Part shown: positions 47,828 through 59,431 of the stretch, piece by piece
Position numbering within the stretch: the first letter of the stretch is position 1
Layout of the letters: each line of letters starts with the position of its first letter
Assembly (NCBI GenBank): GCA_027605045.1
Contig: JAQFWX010000007.1
Coordinates: 1,736,001 to 1,800,000, forward strand
Length of the DNA stretch: 64,000 nucleotides
From: Phallus indusiatus
Lineage: Eukaryota > Basidiomycota > Agaricomycetes > Phallales > Phallaceae
Direction of reading: 5' to 3'
Notes under the pieces: model-generated
What the model was told of the DNA's origin: nothing
Seen by the model: the letters and a program-made list of their open reading frames with translations, nothing else
Database searches by the model: none
Program-made: the position numbers and the translations under genes

Positions 47828-50593
47828 ATTGAGTCAGTGGTGAAATATTGAGACAAGCTTTGTGAAGGGTAACTTTATGGTTTAAGTAGTTTTTAAAAGT
47901 CATAATAGAGCAATATATGACAAGATGAACATGCTTGTGAGCGCCAGTAATCAGACTTCAAGTTGAATGAGCGTGATCAGGATTTGAACAGAATTGTCTG
48001 AATTTGAGCTTTCCCTAATACAGAATCAGAACAACGCCATAATATCACGCAGACTATCTATGAAAACAAACACTCTGTCGATTGAAACTCAGGATGAACA
48101 ACTTGCGGTAAAATTCTGACAGGTGCAAGAAAACTATTATGTGGATATTTGAATACAGAAGCAATTTGTTTGCAATGAATTGTCCGTGTGGATTGCGGAA
48201 ATTCACTAGTTGAATTGAATAAGCGACGTTGTAGCATTAAGTTTAGCACTGACAGACCTGACCTGGTTTTATGTAAGTTCATCATAACTACTCAATTGTC
48301 AATTGAATTTCCACCAACCTTCTTCATGAAATAAGGGTCGATCACCTGATAACATATGAATATTCCCATAAGCCTAAAAACAGAGAGAAGCGGCGAACCG
48401 TGGGATTTGAAATCAGCTGTGGCGACGGTATCTCGGAAACACAGACGCATATATACAGTATATTCGTGCTGAAAGAAGCAAAAGCAAAATGAGATAACCG
48501 TGGGCTCCGACCTAGACGCAGCTTTAGGTCACAGAAGTTCCTCATTCATATTGAAGCTTGCATTGACTTACTACGGGAAATTCTGAGCGGATTTTTAAAA
48601 AGGCTAATGAGGGTCGACACCCGTATCTGGAAGTTGAATTGACAGCGTGTTTTCCTTTCCTTTCCAACGGTCGCTGCAAAAATTCTTTATCCTGATATGG
48701 GCGGCAACTCAAAATTAAAATGGATTGTTCCGGTATTGTATCTAAGCACTGAGGTAAAATAGCCCAAAATTGAGACGCTCCATGAGCAAGCCCAAATCCA
48801 GAATCTCCTTTGTGCACTCATGTGACCAATACGTCTCCAGCATTATTCAATAGTTCGGAAGTTTGACATACAATTCTAATCTTTTCCAACTATATCTGTG
48901 CTCAAGGCTTATCCGACTTCGTGATTCCGAAATACGGGATGTCATCGCTGTCTAAGAAGACAGAGTAGTAATTTAGATCTCTGATAACTGGTCAAAACAG
49001 AAAATTCTTAGAATGTTTCTGAGTTAATCTTCCTGCCTTCACTCACCCAGCCGCAACGGCTATCGGGTAGCAGGGTAGAAAATCCTCTACTTTCTTTCCG
49101 TGAATGGACAAGTTAAACGATCTTGAACATGTTGCATAAACGTAAGCGCTGCATTTAATGGTTCTTTGTTCAGGAAGCCGAGTCCGACTCTTCAGAGAGA
49201 AGAGGGCGCAACACTCAGGCTGACGGTGTTAGACAAGTATTTAATTCCCGGCGTAGCGACGATCCGACATGTCATCGTGCTTTCAATATCCGACGCGTCT
49301 AGCTAAATATGGCAAGTCGCGCTTTCAATCATGTGATTCAACAAAAGCATGTAGCATCTAAATTAAAGAACCTGCAGACTGACATCATTATAACTTAGCA
49401 GAAGAGCCAGATAAGGTGCTCCCACTCTTGTCAGTCCCAAAATCTTCGCCAAATTATTTGAATGCAATGGCCCAGCACCTCGTGTACTTTTTCATCCATT
49501 TGAATGTCGTAAATTACATAAATTGATTCCGGGTCATCGATCTGGTTAACTTCTACTCGCTGCACTAGTGCAACTTCGATCACATTAATGTACTTAATTT
49601 CGGTCATTAGAATCATCCCTTTGTCAATAGCGATAGCTGTATGAATATATGGAGGTGGAGAAAGAAGTTTTATGAATAAGAAAAATATATCTTGACAGAT
49701 GCGTCGCTGACCCGTTTTTAGTAGAGCGGGATGCTTCATGTGAGATGGATGTATGCTGAAGCTGAATGGTGACCCGGTGACGATGTGAGCTAGCGGAAAA
49801 AATGTGTTTCAGCATGTAGGGGGAGGCAGGACTGAAGACTCCTAAGTGTCTTTATGAAGCTTTATGGCTATGATTTGATGCTAATGTATCCCTATTGAGA
49901 AGGTGACGGAGCTTCCATGACCGCCGATTGTTCGCCACATTGACGAGCTTCGACTCGGAAATGACTAGATGCTAGAGGAATGAATTATAATGTTAGACGT
50001 TTATGTGCATGTCGCAATATCAGGAATCAGGGAAGTTCGGACCGCAACACAGAGAACGATAAATAGTGCCCATTGTTAAGCGAATTTTTATATGGCGAAT
50101 CTAGAAATAAGGGTCCAGTGACAAAGGAGAACGAAGGGCCAAGTGACATTGTACAATGAATTGATTCATGGTCTGAGAGCTCAGCTTAGAGAGGTTATTA
50201 CTCCAATATGGTCGAACACCCCCGTCTTAGTTGGTGATTAACTCGTAAAGTTCTTCGAGTTGATTGTACTGATTCTGATTGATTAAGACAGCGTGCCGCT
50301 GTGCTACAAATCAGTACAAGAATTGCATGAATAAAGGCGTTTTTTTTCACAAGAACACATAGATGCTTTGGTTTTTTTCTTCACATGCAATTCTACTTTT
50401 TGATGAGTGCATTCACACGCATACACGCATACTAGTACAATCGCAATTGAATGAAAACAGATTTACATAAGTCGAAAACTTACGAGAACGGATAGCCCTT
50501 TGTACACGTACACGTACACAGAAATCACGTGTGCAAGGCAAATCATGTATAAAGTTTCGATGTCGCCTTGAGGGTGATAACGTGGTAACAAAG
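47828..50593. other. Divergent intergenic region with a possible decayed gene
   Basis: About 2.8 kb between the divergent starts of P450-A and the methyltransferase. A minus-strand frame at 49431-49739 ends in VHEVLGHCIQIIWRRFWD; only its last 65 codons could be coding. Short stretches at 49400-49500 and 49919-49985 match the region upstream of P450-B (56990-57090 and 57121-57180). The duplication that made the two P450s therefore probably included this flank. No intact gene was recognised. Confidence 0.45.
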
Positions 50594-52519
50594 ATGACTC
50601 TTTCCCAGCTTCGCCACCTTGTGAACGTCCTAAACGATTCCCTCGAGGTATTAGAACAGACATGCAAGAAGAATAAAACTCCTTTTCCAGATCTTGACCA
50701 ACCGTTTTACCCCTGTAGCGAAATATTTAGGGAAGATGCAAACGCAGCTCAAGCAACGAGTATCATCGGTGCTGCAGCGTTGCATATATGTGACATCGTC
50801 AATCCGCCCGTAAAGTCTCTTTTTGAGGTCATAGCAGGTGTAAGTTATGGTAGGATTATTCGGAGCTTCTTCTCTGAGCTATCTGTATAGCCCATGAAAG
50901 CCGCCGCTCTCCGTGTTTGCCTAGAGTCACATGTGGCCGAAGTCCTTCGAGAGGCTGGACCACGGGTCCGTCGCTCATATCTATAATTTTATCCATTCAA
51001 CTGATAACATACATATATAGGGGCTTCATGTGAATGACATAGCCGCGAGATGTGGACAGGACCCTTCCAAACTAAGTGAGGAACTTCCGATCTATCATAT
51101 TGGATCTTTGTTCTAATGACTCTTTCAGGTCGTTGTCTCCGTTACTTGGCGACATATCACGTTTTCAAAGAAATAACTCCCGATGTTTTTACTCATACGC
51201 GAATTTCTTCTTTATTGGATACTGGAAAATGTGTTGAAGATCTTCTTTCTCGGTGCGTTTATCTTCCCAGTTCAATTATTCTTACTCGCCAAGTCATCGT
51301 TACATAAATTGTGGCAGGCCAGATAAAAAGCACCAAGATACTTCTGGGTTGATAGCTTTAGCATCCACTTTGCAAGTGATTCATTGACTTCGCGATCAAT
51401 TTAGTATTCAACCCGTATATCTGCACACCCCTCTATAGACTCGACGAAAGCACTAAATCAGCTGCATATCTTTGGGAGGTTCTCTCCGATCCCGATACCG
51501 TTAAATCTAACGAACCTTCGAAGGCGGCCTTTGCTAAACATGTTGGACAGGGAAAAACTCTTTGGGAATATCATGCTGAACCGGAACAGGCATTCAGAAA
51601 CAGCAGGTTCAATATTAGTATGCATGGTGTCCAAAAACTGCAACCTCCTGACATCATACTTTCTGGTGTGTCAAATATCATTGATCCGTAATGCATGTCG
51701 CTTTGACAATGCCTAGTATATGATTGGAAAAGCGTCCCGGCGGGCGCTGTCATTGTTGACGTCGGAGGCGGCGTAGGGACTACACAGTTATGTTTAGCTA
51801 GAGACTTCCCGCATTTCACAATTATCATCCAAGACAGGCCAAATGTGATTCAAGAAGGGGTGAAGGTAAATGCCACGGAATACTCCTTACAGGTGAAGGT
51901 AGCTCAATTATATCAGATGTGGCGCGAACGAAACCCCGATGCGTTACAATCCGGCAGGGTAACATTTGAAGGTGAGATAACGTCGTATACTGACTGGTAA
52001 ACGGATGAAGGCCTGATATCTATCTATTGAAAAAAAGCGCATGACTTTTTCGGGCCCCAACCGAAACGAGATGTTTCCTTCTTTTTCCTCAAACAAATTC
52101 TACACGATTGGCCCGACGATTATTGTTGCAAAATTTTAACACAATTACGAAAAGCCGCCACCTCAACAACGAAGCTTCTGTCAATGGACACTGTAATACC
52201 GTATTCCTGTCGGGATAATTCCTCATACTCATTTCCCGGCGCTACCCCCGACGAAGCGCCCTCTCCGCTCCTAGCCAACTGGGGACAAATAAATGCAAAT
52301 GGATACCGTGCTGATATGACTGTTTGTATTCAACCGGAGAATATTTGATTTGCAAGCTTATCTGATAATTAGATGTTGGTTCTTTTCAATGCGAAGGAAA
52401 GAACTGTAGGTGACGCTTTCAGTCTGTTTGAGAAGTGCGGCTGGAGAATAGTCGAAATACATCGTCAACAAGGAGCACAAGGCACATTTCTGCAATGTCT
52501 AGAAGCTAACCCCATCTGA
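50594..52519 (+). CDS. SAM-dependent O-methyltransferase (plant/fungal COMT-like)
   Basis: Transfers methyl from S-adenosylmethionine to a hydroxyl, usually of an aromatic metabolite. Ten exons: 50594-50839, 50891-50965, 51021-51075, 51129-51252, 51318-51371, 51439-51665, 51717-51865, 51917-51971, 52038-52321 and 52373-52519. They sum to 1416 nt, or 471 residues. The N-terminal dimerisation/winged-helix part has [38 protein letters not shown] and [19 protein letters not shown]. The SAM motif is [12 protein letters not shown]. Next come [20 protein letters not shown] and [11 protein letters not shown]. The catalytic His lies in [11 protein letters not shown]. The C-terminal part has [20 protein letters not shown] and [16 protein letters not shown]. 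It resembles fungal enzymes annotated as sterigmatocystin 8-O-methyltransferase-like; the substrate is unknown. The intron after 51371 is best read as GC-AG (donor GCAAGT). The start is ATG 50594, inside a longer open frame beginning with GTG. Confidence 0.9.
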
Positions 52520-53111
52520 AGTAATAGTTTGTAGCTTAGACAGCAATAGATGGCCTGTTTTATCGTGACTGACAAAGCACTACATTGTCTGCTCCAATTT
52601 TGCTTTTATCCCTCGAAAAAAACGCTACACAGGATTTGAATTATTCGATACGGAATACGGTAGCTAGCCGTAAATACCGGGCTGACTCAACGTGGCCGTA
52701 GCCTGTCGGCTTGCGCGCTAAGCGCATCACATGCACACACCATGTCCTTTGCTTCTCGCGCGACGCGAGGACATCCTTTACTTGGCCCTTTCTTTGTTTT
52801 ACTCGCCCTGTCCTTAATCCCGCCACGAAATGTATCCAGTTCTTATCCTGTCTAATCTATTTACGTTATTCCTAAGCGTGTCAGTAGATGGTTTTTTCAA
52901 GAGTTCAGACAATCCGTGAGTTGGTCCAGAATTTTATTATACAATGGTCTTTGAAGTACAAGTCCACTGAATCATTCATTACGGAGCTGGCGACATCGAG
53001 CGTACCATTGAAATTCGTTACGGGTCATAACCAAGCATTTCAAAAACTAAATACAAAGTGGTGCTACGGGACGTGCGTATAGAATCAAGGAGGACCTCCC
53101 ACGACAATGGA
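52520..53111. other. Convergent intergenic region with two GC-rich hairpins
   Basis: 592 bases between the stops of the methyltransferase (plus) and P450-B (minus). Two short perfect inverted repeats lie close together: TGCGC/GCGCA at 52712-52726, and CTCGCG/CGCGAG at 52755-52769. The local GC content is well above the surroundings. They may mark a transcription-end region or be chance. Confidence 0.45.
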
Positions 53112-54720
53112 TTACACAGATCGGCGTTTCATTCCAACCCTTGTACTAAGCGGCTTCCGTAGAAAACCTTCTCGGGTTTTGAGCTGTCAAGGGAGGCCAG
53201 CATTAAACAAAGTTAACGGAAGGTAATAATGTGCTTACGGGTTCATCTGAATCCAAAACGAAATCATATCGTTTGAACATGGTGGATATGATAATGAACA
53301 ATTCCAATATGGCTAGGTTCTTTCCTACACAAGCTCTTTGCATATTATACTCATTAATTATATATTGTTGAAGGCGACATATGGGAATCCTTACCTTGGC
53401 CCAACAGAAAACGGGTTGAAGGTCTTCTGGATTAGGCTGGCGTCTCGTTCAAACCATCGTTCCGGCCGATACTTTTCGATATCATCACCCCAAACCTTAG
53501 TGTTCCTATGAATTGTATAACTTGGAACGCTAACGATAGTCCCTTCTTTGAAATGTCTTCCACTTATGTCCAAGCCACCTTCTCCGACAACTCGAGGAAG
53601 ACCCATGGAAGATGTTGAGAGGAGACGAAGTCCTTCGTTGATACACGCTTCCAGGTATTTGAGCTTCTTGACAGATTCATATTGTATAACACCCTCTTCC
53701 AGACCCAGAGCTGAGTCTAACTCGGCCTGTAACTTCTTTTGCACTTTGGGATATTGAGCGAGGAAAAATACGATTCCGGCTGACGAACTGTTTCATAATA
53801 ATCAGTCAAAAACAACGTCGACTTGTCAAGTGGAAACGCCACAAACTTTGAGATAGTGTCACTACCGGCAACGAGTTGAGTGAGCGCCTCGGAAATCAAT
53901 TCTTCTTTGCCCATCGGATTTCCATCTTCATCTTTTCCTTCCATTAGTTTCGAAAGTAAATCATCACGATCGGTAGGGTTAGCCTCTGCTAAACGCGTTT
54001 CTACTCTGGCAATAGCTATGCCGGCCAAGTGTTTTACCGCTTTCTGACCTCGAGAATACCAGGGAAGTCTATGAATATGAGGCCGAATCCAAAGTGGAAG
54101 GACACCTATCGAGGCAGAGAAATCTCCTCGAGAGTTAAGGATCTGTATAGCTGGAATATGAATAACCTTCAATGGTGCACCCGGTTCGGTCACCGCGACT
54201 GGGGCGAGATCCTTTGCAGCATCGAGCATACCGAATGGCGCTCCGAATGCCAGGTCACCGATAATGTCGAGAGCAAGGTAACTGCACCATGGGAGCACGT
54301 CGAACCAGACTCGTCCGTCGTGGCCGACCCAACCGCCTTCGCCTTCTGTTCCAGAGATTCCCTTGGCACCGCCTTCGCATAGTTTGTCCCACTGTTTGAT
54401 AAGTTTCGCTAATCCCATTCTAGCATGGTTCTCGAACGCGGACACGTTTTTTGGAGAAAACATATGGGCGACCATCTTCCGCTTGCGTGTATGGTCTGTA
54501 CGGGACCTAGTACTGAAGAGACCTCGACGAATGAAGACGAAAGAGTCGTAATAATCACTCTATCGAATTGATTAGATTGGACACTGTAAGTTTGGTACTT
54601 CTTTTTCTATACCTTTGTCGTACCGGTTCCATGACCGTATACGATATGTAGGGCTTCAGGATCACTAATGGAGACATGGTTTGGTGCGATACGGGCGAAT
54701 TTACCTAGGATTAGGAATTT
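53112..54720. repeat. Duplicated segment, copy B
   Basis: Partner of the segment at 45890-47530, in direct orientation and about 7.2 kb away. The coding exons after the first are close to identical, while intron 1, exon 1 and the distal flanks have diverged. Confidence 0.9.
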
Positions 54721-55051
54721 AAAATGCCACGTCAACAAAATGGGAACAGCAATGTTAAAAATTGGAGATTGACTGACCGACTTTCTGATGAAGATTATGG
54801 ACAATCTCGGACCTATGTCCACGAGCTGTTTGGTACCCAAGCCAAGCGTCGGACAGAGAGGCCAGTTTGGGTCCTGGGGTATCACGGATACCGTGCTCGT
54901 CTATCCACCATGCTATCAGATGGTACATTGGTATAGTGAGAGCTAATATAATCATCACGATCCCGAAGAGAAAGGGGTAATTCTGTAAGTTATCCGAGAG
55001 CGACGTCAAGGAGATCATTTGTCGTTGGTCCCAACCCGTTTTGGACGTCAT
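53112..55051 (-). CDS. Cytochrome P450 B (CYP53-like), duplicate of P450-A
   Basis: The exon structure matches P450-A. Exon 1 begins MTSKTGWDQRQMISLTSLSD and has an anchor (FGIVMIILALTIPMYHLIAW) clearly different from that of P450-A. From DTPGPKLASLSDAWLGYQ onward the two proteins become nearly identical. The central exon (53849 to about 54535) differs by one residue: IAIARVETRLA here against IAIAGVETRLA in P450-A. The next exon differs at a few positions (for example EKYRPERW and DASLIQ). The catalytic motifs AGSDT, EGLR, PERW and FSVGPRACVG (haem Cys) are all intact. The last exon ends VGMKRRSV, as in P450-A. Both genes are therefore likely functional. Intron 1 differs in length and sequence between the copies. 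The stop is TAA at 53112. Confidence 0.9.
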
Positions 55052-57685
55052 TATGTTGAGTAAGAAGGATTATACAAGACTTAGGAGAAGGTAGTACAGC
55101 CTATGCGGGTTTGGGAAAGTTATGTTGAAGTTATATATCCATAGATATACGTGGAAGCGCTGACCCCAACTGGCGCAGTTTGAAGATGACAATTGGAAAG
55201 AAGATCTGAATTGGTTAATAAACGACTAGATTATTTCGGTTTGTTTTGCTCGTTTTTTATTACCCAATTCAAACTTTTCCGATATATGAAATTACATTTA
55301 ATGGTTTGGGCACTCCTTCGTATACATCGTTCTTAGTTAGGATAGCCGCCATGCTCTCACATTTCCAGTTTAGTGTTTTCAGGTAGTAGGCTTGTATTAT
55401 TGTCGTCTCTGTCAATGGCGAACGTTGACAGAATATGAATGACAACTATCTTTGAGCAAAGCGGGAAAGTTGTGATAGGTTCGTGAAATTTTAAAGTTTA
55501 AAGTTTGCATATTCGCAGTTTATTCAATTAAACCTCATGACCTACCAAGGGTTGCAAACTTTAATTCGCAATGTATCAGTACTGACTTGAGGCCTGGTCG
55601 TTAGTCACCGTCTGCCAACCTTGAACTTAATTGACCTCACATCTGGTATAAACCGGTATAAAGTTAGAATGGATAGGCGTGCATAACCATTTGCGACGAA
55701 TTTTTCCATAGAAGTTCTCTCCGATGTGCGCGTGCCGTCGCGATCAGCGCGCTCTATCTTAGAGCACTGGAACAGCTTGAGTCATTCCCCCTGGCCCCAA
55801 GTGACGATCGGGAAAACTGCGAAACTAATGATAATATTTTTACGATTGCAATCCAACGACATATTTTACTCTGTCGTTGAGATTTATTCATCTAACCACC
55901 AGGACCTTCATCAGATTCACTGACATCATACATGGATTATCCAAACTTCCTTTAATTCACATTTTCTATTGACACGGTTTCACTGTATACCCTTGCATTA
56001 AATTTCAATACAATTGCATACGTAGTGATCAGGTATTAGTCTCCCATATCAATACCTCTGCCTAGAAGCTCGAAGAAGCCTGAATATTATTAGATCACTG
56101 GCACGCTAGGAAGTTTAATTTGGTTATAGCGATTGCCTCGGTGTCTGGGTGGCTCAAGTCTGTCCACAATCTCAGGAGCAAATAACTAGATACTACTCAC
56201 AGTAGGTGAAAAAAAGACGCATATATTCATGTAAAGCAACGAGTCTCAAAATAATGTTCCAACCTGCTACTGTCATGGAGTTCCGCCCAGAAGATTGATG
56301 ATTTAACTTTCAGGAAGACAAGTAAAGTTACTGGTACTTAAATGAATTAGAGATCTAGATTCCTATTTCCAAAACCGTGTCTCAAGCACCGACAAATCTT
56401 ATAGTGTAATGTATTATATATCCGAACCCCCTCGTGTTTCATGTGATTAATACCCGCGTAGTTTCGAAATATCGTTCCCGTCTTCTCCGGGTATCTCTGT
56501 GCTCAAGGTACGAATGCAAAGAATGATGGAATCATTGGTGAATGGAATAAAAAGTTCTTAAAATACCTTTCCGCGCTGTCAAAGCTGGATGTTCTTGGGA
56601 CATGATGGGCTTAAGCGTGCCAAGGGTGGCCAAAGACTCACAAAAAAGGAGAGAGCAGAGCGGTGATTGAAGGAAAGATGCCGGTTGACGTTGACAACAG
56701 CAACACGTCATCAAGCTCCTATTTCTAGGGAGAATCCGAAGTGAAGCATTTAGCTATGCTCAAAAAAGTCGCATATTCAGTTCATTACATGCACGCAGCC
56801 AGGGTGTACGTTTCATAGAATGATTGAGTTTATGGATATTGTAGACGCATACCACTATGCATTCCTTATCACTATACAGATGGTCGCTGTAATGTTACCC
56901 GCTTAAAGGCTCAAACGTAGTGTCATAACCTCCGTAGCGGATGTCATGTAATCGGCTACTAATCGTATCAGTTTATTGTCCAAGCAGAGTTGCCTAAATA
57001 AGGTGCACTCACTTCAGTCCCAAAATCATTGTTTGCTGGCTGTTTCAGCTAGTCGAATTGTTCATGAGCCTTTTCATCCACGTGAATTCACAGAAAGATT
57101 GGAAAGCTTCTGAAGGCTGCGACGCGCGACGGTTCGCCGCACTGGTGAAATTCACGCCGGAAATATGAAAAGAGTTATGTAGACCTAGAAGAATAAAGTT
57201 GGACGCGCGTCGCTCGCTGGTGTATTATCGGAAAGTTCCGGCTGCTACACGTGAAAAATGAAGATACGAGTGAATCTAAAAGTACGAGTCAGGCTTCTAT
57301 GGCTCAAGCGCTCATCTGTGACTGACAGAGTAAACCTACCGAAACTTGTATATCACGACGAGGAGACATGAATGATCAAGTATCATGATACAAAAGCGAC
57401 TTGAGTGATGAACACGACCTGATTCTTGACTTCAATATCGCCAAAGCACCCATCATGATCGGGGAATAATGGTTACACAAAGTTTCGTTCTTTCTTTTTA
57501 CAATTATAGCCAGGGATCCAAAATTTCCGTGAGACTGAACAAGTTGAGGCAATTGAAACTGGTTAGGGGTTTTCGTTGAACCAGTGGCTGGGTGTCCGGG
57601 TGTCAGTGATTGACAGTGAATGAATAAATTTGAAAGAACGTGTGACACTGCGTCACAAAACACAACGACATACCTAGTCGGTGTC
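55052..57685. other. Divergent intergenic region with duplicated flank
   Basis: About 2.6 kb between the divergent starts of P450-B and F-box paralogue 4. The part at about 56990-57180 matches 49400-49500 and 49919-49985 at lower identity. A minus-strand frame at 57376-57924 overlaps the F-box start and is not convincing. No intact gene was seen. Confidence 0.45.
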
Positions 57686-59431
57686 ATGACCCAACAAGGT
57701 GTTATTGACGATATACCGATCGGGCCATGCCTTCGCGAGCTGGAGAATAAACTACAGTAAAAACGTTTTTCGAAACATATTGCACAATGCTGACTAATAT
57801 TTACTAGAGAAACCTCAGAGGCCGAGGAATGGACCGTAGAAACCGTGCACCAAACACAACAACGTCTTTCTTCCATCGTCATCCGATTGAACAACATTCG
57901 CAACTCTAGGCTTGCGATAAACAAACTGGGACCCGATCTACTCTACATCATATTCACATTTGTGGCTTGTTATCCGGAATCTTTAGGATCAGCTGCCCGA
58001 AATCTTTCATGCGTGTGCCATTATTGGCGGAAACTCGCGCTGAAATGGGCCAGTTTATGGGCAGTCGTGGACATCAACAATTCTCCTTCAATTACACATC
58101 TATATATGACGAGGTCACAGAATGCTCCTCTCACTCTTAAGTGGATATCCTCTCTAGGCTTCAAAGACGCTCCGTCCAAATCATATTTCATAACTCACGC
58201 AAGTTCCATTTTGCCCCGTGTGCGTTATTTGACGGCGGTATCTACATACTTTAACTTCATCTCACTTCATCAAGCCATCAAGAGTGCCAAACTACCGCCA
58301 CTTCGACTGCGATATTTGTCAATTTCCCTACTCGCAGACTTCATCTCTGACCCAAAGGAGCCGCCATTAACACATCTAATAGACAACTCATGTCTTCGAT
58401 ACATCGCACTTTCGGGGGTTAATCTGCCGTGGCTTGAACCTCCGCATAACGAGTTGACGCATTTTACGTTTCGATATCCAGAAAAGCCGCCTGCTGTCTC
58501 TCAGCTTCTAGCTTTTATATCACACTGCGCTTCCTTAAAGGTTCTTGATCTCAATATTATCTACCCCCCGACAACAGCAGACCTGCGGAAAATTCATAGA
58601 CTGGACTTCCCCAATCTTACCACACTCAGATTAGAAGCATCTGGGTTATTGTGCTATAACTACATTCGGCAGTTTGCATCTCACATCGGAAATCTGGGAG
58701 CTTTATCTCGGTTTATCTTGGTTTATGCCCTACGACGTCCCATCATCGGCTCAAGTCTAACTAGCCAACATGAACAACCCGAGGCTGTCCAACTTTTCGG
58801 TGCAATTCCAGCGGGGGTGTTTCCCCATTTCACCAAATATCAATATCTAGTCATCGAATTTCAAGACGAAATGGAAAGTGTAAAAATTCGTGGAAATGTC
58901 GATGTCGGCGATGAAGAGGAACCGTTTGACCATCAGTTTGTCGTTGGTTGCAGTGGTCTTGAACCCTCGGTCGATTATTCTCCTGTTATCGATTTGATCA
59001 ACATGATGCCTCAAGTACGACATCTGACGATGAAATATGACGCATGGAAGATTTTCACTTCCATGACCTTTGACATACGAAAAGTGTTTCCTTGTCTCCG
59101 TACTCTTGCACTCACTAATTGTAAAACCAATGCACTGGTGTCACTACCAGAGGATTTCCGGGTCGAAAGGCTCGTTCTTGTATATTGTACTGTTTCGTTT
59201 GGCATTCTTTCTAGTTTGGTTGAGTCGGCGGGGGTCGAGGTTTTGGAATTAACGGAGTGTCGTGATCCTGGTGGCATAAAGCTGGTTCAAGAACTTTTTT
59301 ATGAACTGAATACGAAGGGGGTTGGTGTTATTTGCCATGGGTCAGACGGGTCGGATGGCGAATTGCTAACGGCGGACTTGGATGAGTGGAATGAATCGGA
59401 TAGGTCAGACTGGAGTGTCATGTCTGTCTGA
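57686..59431 (+). CDS. F-box protein, paralogue 4 of a four-member family
   Basis: Exons 57686-57756 and 57808-59431 give 564 residues. Exon 1 encodes MTQQGVIDDIPIGPCLRELE; the 51-nt intron has a classic GCTGACTAATA branch site and is phase 2, as in the other members. Exon 2 begins ETSEAEEWTVETVHQTQQR, aligning with the KWSLDTI block. The F-box-like region is LGPDLLYIIFTFVACY, then LSCVCHYWRKLALKWASLWA, followed by MTRSQNAPLTLKW. Leucine-rich parts include LLAFISHCASLKVLDLNI and MPQVRHLTMKYDAWKIF. The C-terminus has an extra Asp/Ser/Trp-rich tail (DEWNESDRSDWSVMSV) lacking in the other three. The frame is intact. It is presumed to be an SCF adaptor with unknown target. Confidence 0.85.
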
